Notes under the pieces: model-generated
Databases searched by the model: none
Seen by the model: the letters and a program-made list of their open reading frames with translations, nothing else
Told to the model about the DNA's origin: nothing
Assembly (NCBI RefSeq): GCF_017874715.1
Contig: NZ_JAGGLR010000015.1
Span: 186,001-250,000, forward strand
Direction of reading: 5' to 3'
Length of the DNA: 64,000 nt
DNA from: Streptomyces iranensis
GTDB lineage: Bacteria; Actinomycetota; Actinomycetes; Streptomycetales; Streptomycetaceae
Position numbers and translations under genes: made by a program
Shown: in pieces, positions 1 to 8,421 of the stretch
Position numbering within the stretch: the first letter of the stretch is position 1
How the letters are laid out: every line of letters starts with the position of its first letter

Positions 1-1
1 C

Positions 2-130
2 CATGGCTGGCCGGAGGCCGTACGAGCGGCCCGCGAGGCCCATGTGCGGCTGGCCACCAACGACGGCGAGGATCCGGACATCCCACCGCGCACCCTCGAA
101 GTGCTGGCGATCATGACGCAGGCGGTCTGA
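2..130 (+). CDS. C-terminal end of an unrecognised protein (5' cut by window edge)
   Basis: An open frame runs from the left edge to a TGA at 128-130 and encodes 42 residues ending LAIMTQAV. It is charged and helix-prone (EAVRAAREAHVRLATNDGED) with no cysteines or membrane segment. The stop lies 51 bases before the purU start on the same strand, so the two genes may be co-transcribed. I do not recognise the family from this fragment, and only the frame and codon bias support it as coding. Confidence 0.6.
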   Translation, partial: HGWPEAVRAAREAHVRLATNDGEDPDIPPRTLEVLAIMTQAV

Positions 131-181
131 ACGCCGTCGCGGGTGTGGGGCTCCGTCGCGGGTGTGCGACGCTATGGAGTC

Positions 182-1051
182 ATGAGCGAGTCGCATCCCG
201 TCCCCGACCAGTACATCCTCACGCTGTCCTGCCCGGACAAGCAGGGGATCGTGCACGCCGTGTCGAGCTTTCTGTTCATGACCGGCTGCAACATCGAGGA
301 CAGCCAGCAGTTCGGGGACCGTGACACCGGGCTCTTCTTCATGCGGGTGGCCTTCCGCGCCGTCTCGCCGGTGAAGGTGAAGGATCTGCGGGCCAGCTTC
401 GCCGCGGTCGGCGAGTCCTTCCAGATGGACTGGGAGATCCATCGCGCCGACGAGAAGATGCGCATCCTGCTCATGGTCAGCAAGTTCGGGCACTGCCTGA
501 ACGACCTTCTCTTCCGGTCGCGGATCGGCGCGCTGCCGGTCGAGATCGCCGCGGTGGTCTCCAACCACACCGACTTCCAGGCGCTGGTCGGCTCCTACGG
601 GATCCCGTTCCACCACATCCCCGTGACGAAGGACAACAAGCGGGAGGCCGAGGCCCGGCTGCTGGACCTGGTGCGCGCGGAGCATGTGGAACTGGTGGTG
701 CTGGCCCGCTATATGCAGGTGCTCTCCGACGACCTGTGCAAGGAGCTGTCGGGCCGGATCATCAACATCCACCACAGCTTCCTGCCGAGCTTCAAGGGCG
801 CCAAGCCGTACCACCAGGCGCATGCGCGCGGGGTCAAGCTGATCGGGGCCACCGCCCACTACGTGACCGCCGATCTGGACGAGGGCCCGATCATCGAGCA
901 GGAGGTCGAGCGCGTCGGCCATGGGCTCACCCCGGACCAGCTGGTGGCGGTCGGCCGCGATGTGGAGTGCCAGGCGCTGGCCCGCGCCGTGAAGTGGCAC
1001 AGCGAGCGCCGGGTGCTGCTCAACGGGCACCGTACGGTCGTCTTCGACTGA
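182..1051 (+). CDS. purU: Formyltetrahydrofolate deformylase
   Basis: PurU hydrolyses 10-formyl-tetrahydrofolate to formate and tetrahydrofolate, supplying formate for purine synthesis and balancing one-carbon pools in the cytoplasm. The 289-residue product has an N-terminal ACT domain (about 8-85, LTLSCPDKQGIVHAVSSFL) followed by a formyltransferase-fold domain. That domain shows SKFGHCLNDLL near residue 100, the catalytic NIHHSFLPSFKG near 195 and a conserved Asp in ADLDEGPIIEQ. The length is normal for the family. The ATG at 182 is preceded by GGAG; an in-frame GTG at 143 adds 13 residues with no family support. It converges on the anti-sigma gene. Confidence 0.96.
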   Translation: MSESHPVPDQYILTLSCPDKQGIVHAVSSFLFMTGCNIEDSQQFGDRDTGLFFMRVAFRAVSPVKVKDLRASFAAVGESFQMDWEIHRADEKMRILLMVSKFGHCLNDLLFRSRIGALPVEIAAVVSNHTDFQALVGSYGIPFHHIPVTKDNKREAEARLLDLVRAEHVELVVLARYMQVLSDDLCKELSGRIINIHHSFLPSFKGAKPYHQAHARGVKLIGATAHYVTADLDEGPIIEQEVERVGHGLTPDQLVAVGRDVECQALARAVKWHSERRVLLNGHRTVVFD

Positions 1052-1067
1052 CTCGGAGGACCACCCG

Positions 1068-1133
1068 GAGGCGGGACACCGACACTTCAGAGGCGGGACA
1101 CCGACGCTTCAGAGGCGGGACAGGGACGCTGTG
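1068..1133. repeat. Three tandem 22-bp repeats spanning the 3' end of the anti-sigma gene
   Basis: Units at 1068-1089, 1090-1111 and 1112-1133 share GAGGCGGGACACCGAC plus CTTCA; the third is diverged. The anti-sigma stop codon (1109-1111, minus strand) lies at the end of unit 2 and unit 3 is coding, so the array looks like duplication of the gene's last codons into the convergent intergenic space. Confidence 0.85.
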
Positions 1134-2833
1134 GCGAAGAGCACATCCCGGATCGCCTCGGTGTCCCCGGACAGGCCCGCAGCCGCCTCCTGCGGCGGCA
1201 CATGCCCGGACGCCAGCAGATAGAACGCCTCCTGGTCCAGCGCGATCGTCGCCACCGCCTCCTCCGGCGCTGCCATCGCCGCCGGGGAGTCCAGCGGGAT
1301 GTACCAGTCGCCGCCGCCCGTGCCCTCCACCTGGAGATGGAGCGTACGGCCCGGGGTGCCCGCCTCGACCAGCCGGCGGGGCGGGGACGCGAGCCCGGCC
1401 CGGCGCCGCTCGGCCAGCGTCCCCGGAAGCAGCCGGGCACACAGGTCGATCATGGCCTTGAGGTGGGCGGAGGCCGGTGGTTCATAGGGGTAGTCGATGG
1501 CCTCGGCGATGTCCCCGGCGTGCACCCAGCACTCCAGGGCGCGGTCGAGGAACGCGTCGCGGATCGGCAGCGCGAACTCCCCGTACGGCACATCGAGCTC
1601 CGCGACCCCGCGCCCGGCGAAGGACACCGTACGGACCAGGGCATGGCCCTGCTCGCGCCACAGCTCCCGTACCGCACCGGGCGGACCGGCCCCGTACGCG
1701 GCGCCGGGCTCGTGGTGCCAGTACGCCTCCGTACGGGCCTGGGGCGAGCCGGGGGCGGCGGCGCCCATCGGGTCGGGGAGGCCCAGGGAGGCGGCGACGA
1801 TGCCGTCCACGACCATCAGATGGCCGATCACCCCGGCGACGGTGGTGTCCCGGCCGGTGAGCCGCCGCCCGTCGAACCACTTGAGCCGCACCGGCGCACG
1901 CCACTCGGCCTCGCCCATGTCGCGCAGCAGCGCGTCCAGCCGGGCGGCCTCGGCGTCGTAGGCACTGGCCCAGCCGGGCATGGGTATCCGGGCCGGGCGG
2001 CGGCCCAGACAGCCCGCGAGCACCCGGGAGCGCAGCATCGGGTCGAGGTCCAGGCTGTGCTCGGTGTGCAGCAGCCCGACGGCGTCGCGCAGCCGCAGCG
2101 CCTCCTCGGCGCAGGAGGGGCAGTGGTTGAGATGCGCCTCGACGGCGGAGGTCTCCTCCTGCGAGCAAGCGGTCAGCGCCCAGGCGCCGAGCAGCGAGCG
2201 GAGCAGATCGTGCGAGAGCGGATGGGCCGCGGAGGGCGTGGGCGCCGCCAGGGGCGGGGCCGGTGGGGCGGGCGCGGCCGCGGGCAGCTTCGCGGGGACG
2301 GGTGGTTCCGGGGCCGGACGCGGCTCTGGTTCCGGGTGCGGTTCGGATTCCGGTTCCGATTCCGGATTTGCTTCCGGGGCGGGGCGCGGGGTCGGTTCCG
2401 GTTCGGGGCCCAGGGCTGGTTCTCGCTCATGGCCCGGGTGCGGCTTCGGTGTCGGCTTCGGTGTCGGTGTCGCTTCCGGTTCGGAGCCTGCGGTGGGTTC
2501 CGGGTTGGATGCCGTATCGGGCTCCGGTCCAGGCTTCGGTGCCCGTTCCGCCGGTGTCTCGTCCGCCGGTGTCTCGTCCGCCCAGGCCTCGTCCGCCCGT
2601 GCCTCGTGCGCCGTGGGCGGGCGCGGGGCGGGGATGCCGCCGTCCAGGGCGCCCGGCCAGTGGCCGCTGTCCTCGGCGGCCGACCGCGGCGGCGGTATGC
2701 GTGGTGGCCCGGCGGGGTGGGACGGCAGATCCGCGTCGCTGCCCCGTCCGGGCCCGTCTCTTCCGTCCCCGGTGCCGCCGGAGCTCTCGCCGTAGGCGTC
2801 GTCGTACGGGTCCGGCCCGCCGCGCCCGGTCAC
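1109..2833 (-). CDS. Zinc-finger anti-sigma factor fused to a maleylpyruvate isomerase/mycothiol-transferase-like domain
   Basis: The 574-residue product probably binds and silences the sigma factor encoded just upstream. Residues 1-205 are low complexity, with a Pro-Glu stretch. At about 233-241 there is an anti-sigma zinc motif, HLNHCPSC. A DinB/MDMPI-like helical domain follows (ARLDALLRDMGEAEW ... GVIGHLMVVDG), then a C-terminal SCP2-like region. In this superfamily the MDMPI fold acts on mycothiol, which suggests thiol or redox sensing; that is inference. The GTG start overlaps the sigma stop as GTGA (2830-2833), so translation is coupled. The C-terminus lies in the tandem repeat at 1068-1133. 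Confidence 0.85.
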   Translation of the reverse strand: MTGRGGPDPYDDAYGESSGGTGDGRDGPGRGSDADLPSHPAGPPRIPPPRSAAEDSGHWPGALDGGIPAPRPPTAHEARADEAWADETPADETPAERAPKPGPEPDTASNPEPTAGSEPEATPTPKPTPKPHPGHEREPALGPEPEPTPRPAPEANPESEPESEPHPEPEPRPAPEPPVPAKLPAAAPAPPAPPLAAPTPSAAHPLSHDLLRSLLGAWALTACSQEETSAVEAHLNHCPSCAEEALRLRDAVGLLHTEHSLDLDPMLRSRVLAGCLGRRPARIPMPGWASAYDAEAARLDALLRDMGEAEWRAPVRLKWFDGRRLTGRDTTVAGVIGHLMVVDGIVAASLGLPDPMGAAAPGSPQARTEAYWHHEPGAAYGAGPPGAVRELWREQGHALVRTVSFAGRGVAELDVPYGEFALPIRDAFLDRALECWVHAGDIAEAIDYPYEPPASAHLKAMIDLCARLLPGTLAERRRAGLASPPRRLVEAGTPGRTLHLQVEGTGGGDWYIPLDSPAAMAAPEEAVATIALDQEAFYLLASGHVPPQEAAAGLSGDTEAIRDVLFATASLSRL

Positions 2834-3408
2834 AGCGCCCGTCCGTAGCCGGGAGGCGAGACCGCGCGGGGCGGCTGGACATGGGCGGTGGAGAGCAGTT
2901 GGAGGCCCAGCCGGAGGCGGCGCCTGGCCTCGTCCTCGGTCACCCCGAGGGCGGCCGCGGCCTGGCGGTAGTCGCGGCGGTCGAAGTAGGCGAGCTCCAG
3001 GGCGGCGCGCAGCGGGGCGGGCATGGAGGTGACGATGTAGTCGGCGCGGGCGGCCACGGACGCCTCGCGGATCCGCTCCTCCAGGGCCTCGCTCGTGAGG
3101 GTGTCCTCGCAGGCCGTGGCGGTCTGCGACGCGCGCAGCCGGTGCACCGCCTGGCGCTGGGTGAGCATGGCGATCCAGGCGCGCAGCGAGCCCTGCTGGG
3201 GGTCGTACGCGTCCGGGTTCTCCCAGACGTAGCCGAAGACTTCCCGGGTGACGCGGTCGGCACCGGTGTCGTCCTCGAGGACCCGATATGCCAAAGTGTG
3301 GACAAGCGAGGCGAATCGGTCATAGAGCTCGGCAAGTGCGGCCGCTTCGCCGCGTGCCAGACGCTGTTGCATCCTGCGATCCCAGCGGGGCGGTGCGTCG
3401 TTCGCCAT
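2830..3408 (-). CDS. ECF-type RNA polymerase sigma factor
   Basis: The 192-residue protein has a sigma region 2 (about 20-90, ALAELYDRFASLVHTLAYRVL ending in AWIAMLTQRQAVHRLR) and a region 4 helix-turn-helix (about 125-180, MPAPLRAALELAYFDRRDYRQAAAALG). The typical acidic Glu-Glu stretch is weak. I chose the ATG at 3408 because GGGGG precedes it by a few bases; an upstream in-frame start would add 28 residues outside the family. It forms a coupled pair with the anti-sigma gene. A nearby minus-strand promoter-like element, TTGTGA-N17-TTCGAT, lies at about 3464-3492, at low certainty. Confidence 0.9.
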   Translation of the reverse strand: MANDAPPRWDRRMQQRLARGEAAALAELYDRFASLVHTLAYRVLEDDTGADRVTREVFGYVWENPDAYDPQQGSLRAWIAMLTQRQAVHRLRASQTATACEDTLTSEALEERIREASVAARADYIVTSMPAPLRAALELAYFDRRDYRQAAAALGVTEDEARRRLRLGLQLLSTAHVQPPRAVSPPGYGRAL

Positions 3409-3704
3409 GCGGCCCCCAATCCCGAGTTGTCCGGCCGGCCCTCCAGGCACTATGCCCACGTTCATATCGAATGTAATGCCGGTGGCTCTCACAACACGCG
3501 TCCATCAGGCAAAGTGCGTGAGAACGAGGCCGCGCATGGTATTGGGACGGTCGCTTTGCGCAGGATCGGGGAGACGAAACGCTTCGGCGCGGCATAGGGT
3601 CGTCCCTCAAGGCGTATGCCTGGGGGAGTTTCATGCGCCGACGGGCGGGCAGCCGCCCGGGAACAGCGAATTCCGGTTAGCGGCGAGCGAAGGGCTTCGG
3701 GCGC
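3409..3704. other. Divergent intergenic region, sigma factor / STAS gene
   Basis: This 296-base divergent spacer has lower GC around 3455-3490. It holds a plausible but unproven minus-strand promoter (TTGTGA, 17 bases, TTCGAT). I see no strong inverted repeat and no small ORF with a ribosome binding site. Confidence 0.4.
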
Positions 3705-4097
3705 GTGACGTTGAAGGTGATGGAGGACCGGCGGGGGGAGTGGGTCGTTCTCCAGGTCTCTGGAGAGATGGACCTGGTGACCTCGCCCGCAGTCCGGCAA
3801 CACGTCCACGACGCGGTCGCCGAGGGCCGCCATTGGCTGGTTCTGGACCTCTCGGAGGTCCGGTTCTGCGACTCCAGCGGGGTCGGCGTACTGATCGCGG
3901 CGCGTCGGCTGATGCGGTCGTGCTCGGGTCGGCTGCGGCTGATCCTGCCGCCGCAGGACGCCGCGCACGGTTCGCATGTGCACCGGGTGCTGGCGGCCCT
4001 GGGAGTGCGGCGGCTGTTCGACGTCTACCCCGACCTGGGGGCGGCCACGGAGCTGGACGAGGACGACGAGGACGCGGTCGACCCCCTGTCGGCCTGA
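3705..4097 (+). CDS. STAS-domain anti-sigma factor antagonist
   Basis: The 130-residue single STAS domain protein is of the SpoIIAA/BldG type. The core VVLQVSGEMDLVTSP and the phosphorylation loop FCDSSGVGVL (Ser at 57/58) are intact. Unphosphorylated proteins of this family bind an anti-sigma kinase and free the sigma factor. The C-terminus is very acidic (ELDEDDEDAVD). No RsbW-type kinase lies in the window and the neighbouring anti-sigma is a zinc-finger type, so its partner is unknown. The GTG start at 3705 is used; an ATG at 3720 is an alternative. Confidence 0.92.
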   Translation: MTLKVMEDRRGEWVVLQVSGEMDLVTSPAVRQHVHDAVAEGRHWLVLDLSEVRFCDSSGVGVLIAARRLMRSCSGRLRLILPPQDAAHGSHVHRVLAALGVRRLFDVYPDLGAATELDEDDEDAVDPLSA

Positions 4098-4148
4098 GCG
4101 CTCCGCCGGCAGTGCCCCGACCTGCCGTCGATCGTCCGCGGCGCCGTC

Positions 4149-4210
4149 GTGGCTGGTCGCGCCCGCGCGGCGGAGCCGCACATCGACACAGCCCGCGCCC
4201 CTTCGGGGCG
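4149..4210. repeat. Intergenic element sharing GCGGCGGAGCCGCA and GCGCCCCTTCGG with the 11.5 kb block
   Basis: The space between the convergent STAS and sensor kinase genes contains CGCGGCGGAGCCGCA followed by GCGCCCCTTCGG. Both strings recur in the same order at about 11510-11587, so this is a dispersed non-coding element. Just downstream (4236-4300) are three imperfect copies of GCGCCCGGACGCCCGCCCAG. No coding potential is apparent. Confidence 0.6.
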
Positions 4211-4306
4211 CCACCGAACCGCAGCCGACTTCCACCGATCCGCCGAGGGCGCCCGGACGCCCGCCCAGGGCGCCCGGATGCCCGCCCAGGGCGCCGCGCG
4301 GCCCGT

Positions 4307-5746
4307 TCATGCCGCCGGACCCGCGACGCGCGGGGTCTTGGGGAAGTCGGCCCGTACGACGAAGCCGCCCTCCTTCGTGGGCCCGGCCTCCAGCGTGCCG
4401 CCCAGCAGCTGTGCGCGCTCCCGCAGCCCGACCAGACCGTGACCGCCGCCCGGCAGCCCCGGGGCCACGGCGGAGGCGTCGGGCGGGCCGTTGCGCACCT
4501 CGACCCGCAGGCCCCGGGTCTCCTCCGCCGCTTGAGCCGCCCCGGGCGCCGGTCCGCGAGCCGTTCCCCGTACCGCCTCGCGATCCCCTCCCGGCCCCTC
4601 TGCCGCCCCTGGCCCCTCTGCCGCCTCCGGCCCGTCCGCCGCCTCCGGTCCCTCCGGCTGCGCGTCGTTGACCCGTACGGTCACCCGCGCCCCCGGCGCG
4701 TGCTTGCGGACGTTGGTGAGCGCCTCCTGGACGATGCGGAAGGCGGCCCGTTCCACCGCCTCCGAGTGGTCCGGCCGCTGGGTCGCGCTGTCCGTCTCGA
4801 AGCTGACGTTCAGCGCGCTGAGTTCGATCAGCCGGGGCAGATCGGCCAGCCGGGGCTGCGGGGTCAGCTCCTCGTGGTCGCCGCCCGCCGCGCGCAGGAT
4901 GCCGACCATATGGCGGAGTTCGTCCAGGGTCCGCACGGACAGCTCGCGGATGGTCCGCGCGCCCTCCCGCGCCTTCGCGTCCTCCGCGCTGATCTGCACC
5001 GCACCGGCCTGGAGGCTGATGAGGCTGACCTGATGGGCGACCACGTCGTGCATCTCGCGGGCGAGCCGGGCGCGTTCGGTGGACAGCACCTGCTCGGCGA
5101 TCAGCTCGTCGGCGTGGCGGCGGCTGCGGGTCAGGTCCTCGATCCGGGCGGCGAGCTCCCCGCGCGTACGCACCAGGAGGCCCAGCGCGATGGGTCCCAC
5201 GGAGGTCACACACGCGTCGATCAGCGTGAGGGTGTTCTCCCGGTACGCGGTCGACTCGAAGTCGGAGACCGGCCAGGGGATGAAGTGCGCGGCGGCCAGC
5301 AGCAGCGCGGAGATGCCCAGCAGCCGCCGGTCGGGGCGGAGCCGGGCCACCGTGTAGAGGGCGATCATCGGCGCGAACCAGACGTAGCCGATGAGGATTC
5401 CCGGCAGCGTGACCAGGAAGACCAGCGCGGGCAGCTTCCGGCGCACCAGCAGCGCGGCCGCCGCCACCAGCGAGACGTTGAGCTCCAGGCCGAAGGTGAC
5501 GCCGTTGACGAGCAGCGCGTCGGCGACCGCGAGGAGGACGGGGACGATCAGCGAGCCCCAGCGCATGAGCCCCTGCGGCGGCCGCCGCCGGGAGGCCGGG
5601 GCGGGCGGCGGCGAGGAGAGGGAGGAGGCGAGCGCGGGCGACGCGGCCGGGGACGCGCCGGGTGTGCCGGGTGTGCTCGGTGTGCCCGGTGTGCCCGGTG
5701 TGCCGGGGGACGAACTCCGGGGCGGGGGCAGCGGGGAGACGCTCAT
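4307..5746 (-). CDS. NarL-family sensor histidine kinase
   Basis: The 479-residue membrane kinase has a disordered Ser/Pro/Gly-Thr-Pro-repeat N-terminus (1-55) and about five or six TM helices between 60 and 205. A HisKA_3 dimerisation domain carries the phospho-acceptor His in REMHDVVAHQVSLI, and a HATPase_c domain follows (VQEALTNVRKHAPGA; GGGHGLVGLRERA). An Ala/Glu/Pro/Gly-rich insert of about 60 residues splits the ATPase domain. The ATG start at 5746 overlaps the response-regulator stop as ATGA, so the pair is translationally coupled. The signal is unknown. Confidence 0.93.
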   Translation of the reverse strand: MSVSPLPPPRSSSPGTPGTPGTPSTPGTPGASPAASPALASSLSSPPPAPASRRRPPQGLMRWGSLIVPVLLAVADALLVNGVTFGLELNVSLVAAAALLVRRKLPALVFLVTLPGILIGYVWFAPMIALYTVARLRPDRRLLGISALLLAAAHFIPWPVSDFESTAYRENTLTLIDACVTSVGPIALGLLVRTRGELAARIEDLTRSRRHADELIAEQVLSTERARLAREMHDVVAHQVSLISLQAGAVQISAEDAKAREGARTIRELSVRTLDELRHMVGILRAAGGDHEELTPQPRLADLPRLIELSALNVSFETDSATQRPDHSEAVERAAFRIVQEALTNVRKHAPGARVTVRVNDAQPEGPEAADGPEAAEGPGAAEGPGGDREAVRGTARGPAPGAAQAAEETRGLRVEVRNGPPDASAVAPGLPGGGHGLVGLRERAQLLGGTLEAGPTKEGGFVVRADFPKTPRVAGPAA

Positions 5747-6411
5747 CGTGGGCCACCTATCGGCGGACGGCTGGTGACGAGCCCGGCGCGGTCGGCGACG
5801 ATCGCCGCCTGGACGCGGTTGAGGCCCCCCAACTTGCCGAGCACCGCCCGTACATGGTCCTTGACGGTGCTGGGCGCCAGCCCCATCCGCTCGGCGATCT
5901 GCGGATTGGCGAGGCCCTCGCCCAGCAGCGTCAGCACCTCGCGCTCGCGCGGGGTGAGCGCCTCGACGGCCGCGGCGGCCGTCGCCTCCGCCTCGGCGGC
6001 GAGATAGCCGCCGATCACGGCGCGGGTGACGGCCGGGTCGAGGACGCTGCCGCCCTGGGCGAGCGTGCGCACGGCCCGTACGAGCTGCTCCGGATCGGTG
6101 TCCTTGAGGAGGAAGCCCGCGGCCCCGGCGCGCAGCGCGGCCGCCAGGTACTCCTGGACGTCGAAGGTCGTCAGCATCGCCACGGCGGGGGAGGCGGGCG
6201 CGGCCCGCAACTGTCTGAGGACGCTGAGCCCGTCGGCGTCCGGCATCCGGATGTCGAGCAGCACCACATCGGCCTTGCTGCCCAGCACCGTGTCCACCGC
6301 GAAGGCTCCGGAACATTCGGCGACCACTTCGATGTCCGGGGCCGTGCCCAGGATCAGTCGCAGACCGGATCGTACGAGCGCCTCGTCGTCCACTACAGCC
6401 ACACGGATCAC
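5743..6411 (-). CDS. NarL/LuxR-family response regulator
   Basis: This is the first gene of a regulator-kinase operon. Its receiver domain has the acidic pair in VVDDE (residues 8-9), the phospho-acceptor Asp53 in LLDIRMP and the Lys in FLLKDTDP. A LuxR helix-turn-helix follows (LTPREREVL ... TVKDHVRAVLGKLGGLNR). I chose GTG 6411 because GGGAG sits six bases upstream and VIRVAVVDDE is the usual start of such receivers. ATGs at 6438, 6444 and 6465 extend it without good ribosome binding sites. Targets are unknown; LuxR-type partners often autoregulate. Confidence 0.92.
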   Translation of the reverse strand: MIRVAVVDDEALVRSGLRLILGTAPDIEVVAECSGAFAVDTVLGSKADVVLLDIRMPDADGLSVLRQLRAAPASPAVAMLTTFDVQEYLAAALRAGAAGFLLKDTDPEQLVRAVRTLAQGGSVLDPAVTRAVIGGYLAAEAEATAAAAVEALTPREREVLTLLGEGLANPQIAERMGLAPSTVKDHVRAVLGKLGGLNRVQAAIVADRAGLVTSRPPIGGPR

Positions 6412-6869
6412 CGGCCGCTCCCTGTCCTCAGCTGTCATGCCCATTGTCCGGACAGCCTGCCTCATCCGAGAGCGAATATGGAGTGGTTGGCTCCGTCAGT
6501 GGGAGGGAACACCCCCGCCGGTCGGCGGGGGTGACGGCAGACCAATGGTGGATTTCCCCGGCGGCTCCCAGCGGGCAGAGTGGATCGCAAGCCGCACCAC
6601 CCCGTGGGGTCGTCCCGAACCCCAGCCCCGTGACCGCGCCGGAGTGCCTCCCGATGCGCGATCAGCGGACCCGGCAGCGGGGCGTTGCCGCGGTCAGGCC
6701 GCCGCGACCCCCACACGCGGCGGCCTGTTCGTCTCTCCGACCGCCTGCCGTGCGGTGCGCCCCGACCAGGCGCTCGGCCCGGCGACCCAGGCGCCGGCCG
6801 GCCCCCGAGAAGCTACGGGGAGGGGCCGGGCGGGCGGTCGGTGGGGGCGGGGAGGGGCCGATGGACGCC
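6412..6869. other. Non-coding stretch with two hairpins
   Basis: This 458-base region between the response regulator start and the XRE-TPR stop has no supported gene. It contains a perfect 9-bp hairpin at 6511-6532 (ACCCCCGCC, 4-base loop) without a T-tract, and the terminator-like inverted repeat at 6798-6829. The remainder is GC-rich with shadow frames only. Confidence 0.6.
6798..6829 (-). terminator. Probable terminator of the XRE-TPR regulator gene
   Basis: CCGGCCCC (6798-6805) and GGGGCCGG (6822-6829) form a perfect 8-bp stem, with an inner CCCCG/CGGGG pairing possible. It lies about 40 bases past the minus-strand stop at 6870. There is no U-tract, as is common for Streptomyces terminators. 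Confidence 0.55.
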
Positions 6870-8354
6870 TCACATGGGGGGCTCGGCGGGGGCCGGGCCC
6901 AGGGTGGTGGTGCCGGGCGCGGCGCGGTGGCCGAGCCCGGTGCGGTAGGCGTCCATCGCGGCCTCCTGGCGGCCCTCCCGGCGCAGCAGATCGCCCAGCA
7001 GCCGGCACAGGTCGGCCAGGTCACCGGCCGCGCCGGTGCGTTCGAGCAGGGACAGCGCCGCGCAGTAGTGCTCCTCCGCGGCCTCGGCGTCGCCGTGTTC
7101 GTCCGCGATCAGGCCCAGCAGCCGGTGGGCCCCGCCCGCGTGGACCGCGCCGCGGTCGGCGGTCAGCCCGGCCTCACCCGGCCCGGCGTCGCCCGGCGCC
7201 TCACCCGGCGCCGCGTCCGGCTCTCCGGCGGTGTTCGCGGGCCCCGCGGCGGGGGAGCTCGCCAGCAGCGGCAGCAGCAGGGCCTCCGCCTCCGCCGTAC
7301 GGCCGCGACGGCGCAGCACATCCGCCAGCTCGACCTCGACCTGCACGGTGAACAGCGCGGCCCGCTTGGAGGCCAGCATGTCGCGGGCGGTGCGCAGTTC
7401 GCGCTCGGCGCGCTCCAGATTGCCGTCCTGGGCGTGCACATAGCCGCGCATCCAGTGGCAGTGCGCCAGGTCGGTGTGGATGCGCAGCTGCTCGTACAGC
7501 TCCTGCGCCTTGGCCAGGGAGGCGTCGGCCTCGGCCGTCCGCCCCTCGGCGATCAGGGTGCGGGCCACCCCGCGGTGCATCCGGGCGATGAGCCCCGGGT
7601 CGTCCACGCTCGGCGCCAGCGCGAGCGCCAACTCGGCCGCGCGTACGGCACGGGCGTGCGCCCCCATGTCCATATAGGGCGCGATGGCCGCCGTATAGAG
7701 CAGCAGCAGCGCGTACGGGTCGTGCAGCCCCGAGGCGTTGAGCTCGTCGATGGAGCTCTCCAGCAGATAGCAGGAGTAGCGCAGTTCGCCCGCGAGGAGA
7801 TGGGCCACGGCCCGGCCCCGGATCGCCGGGATCCGGCGGGGCAGCGGTTCCCCGGCGAGCAGCCCCTCCACGGCCTCGAAGTGGTCGCGGGCGACGGTGA
7901 GGTCACCGGTCTCCAGCGCGCAGTCGCCGAGCCCCAGCAGGGCCGCCGAGCGCTCCTCGGCGAACCCGAGCCGCTCCGCCTCGTCGCGCACCTCCGCGAA
8001 GAGCACGGCGGCGTCCTCGGCGGCGCCGGTCGCCAGCGCCCGCCGGGCGTCGGTGACGGCGGCCCGCAGCCGGGTGGCGTCGCGGGGCGAGCGGCCGGTG
8101 GTCAGCTCCTCGTAGCTGACGCCGAGCCGGTCCGCGAGATGGCGCAGCGCGGCCTCGGAGGGGCGCACCTTCCCGGCCTCGAGGGTGGAGACATAGGCGG
8201 CGGTGTACGCGGGCTCGGCCAGCTGCCGCTGGGTGAAGCCGCGTTCGGTACGCAGTCTCAGCACCCGGCGCCCTATCTCGGCGGTCGACTCCGCCCCGGC
8301 CGCCCCCGTCGCCGTTCCCGCCGTCCGCCCGTCACCGGCGCTTCTGTCGGCCAC
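6870..8354 (-). CDS. XRE-family regulator with TPR-like C-terminal half
   Basis: The 494-residue protein has an N-terminal helix-turn-helix (about 28-80, LRTERGFTQRQLAEPAYTAAYVSTLEAGKVRPS). About 400 residues of helical TPR-type repeats follow (e.g. LERAERELRTARDMLASKRA and TEAEALLLPLLASS). In Streptomyces this architecture is seen in peptide- or starvation-responsive regulators. The GTG at 8354 has AGAGGG upstream; an ATG at 8402 would run through the operator region. It is divergent from a prolyl aminopeptidase, with the palindrome at 8379-8398 between them, which suggests it controls that gene and itself. Confidence 0.88.
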   Translation of the reverse strand: MADRSAGDGRTAGTATGAAGAESTAEIGRRVLRLRTERGFTQRQLAEPAYTAAYVSTLEAGKVRPSEAALRHLADRLGVSYEELTTGRSPRDATRLRAAVTDARRALATGAAEDAAVLFAEVRDEAERLGFAEERSAALLGLGDCALETGDLTVARDHFEAVEGLLAGEPLPRRIPAIRGRAVAHLLAGELRYSCYLLESSIDELNASGLHDPYALLLLYTAAIAPYMDMGAHARAVRAAELALALAPSVDDPGLIARMHRGVARTLIAEGRTAEADASLAKAQELYEQLRIHTDLAHCHWMRGYVHAQDGNLERAERELRTARDMLASKRAALFTVQVEVELADVLRRRGRTAEAEALLLPLLASSPAAGPANTAGEPDAAPGEAPGDAGPGEAGLTADRGAVHAGGAHRLLGLIADEHGDAEAAEEHYCAALSLLERTGAAGDLADLCRLLGDLLRREGRQEAAMDAYRTGLGHRAAPGTTTLGPAPAEPPM

Positions 8355-8378
8355 CGTGCCCTCTTCTCCCCGGCGGTA

Positions 8379-8398
8379 ACTTAATCGCCGGGCTAAGT
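8379..8398. promoter_or_regulatory. Candidate operator between regulator and aminopeptidase genes
   Basis: ACTTA (8379-8383) and TAAGT (8394-8398) form a perfect inverted repeat with 10 bases between the arms, in the most AT-rich part of the 67-base divergent spacer. Its position and symmetry suit binding by the adjacent XRE regulator; this is inference. Confidence 0.5.
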
Positions 8399-8421
8399 CC
8401 ATTTAACGTGAGGATTGAAGG

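Noticed and set aside
4107..4127. CGGCAG/CTGCCG inverted repeat after the STAS gene as a terminator
   Set aside because: A six-base stem in GC-rich sequence is not distinguishable from chance.
3489..5756. 755-codon minus-strand frame overlapping the STAS and kinase genes
   Set aside because: It lies in the wrong frame relative to the histidine kinase and antisense to the STAS gene; no domains.
6511..6532. Perfect GC hairpin as a terminator
   Set aside because: It has no T-tract and lies about 340 bases from the nearest upstream stop, so I list it only as a structure in the gap.
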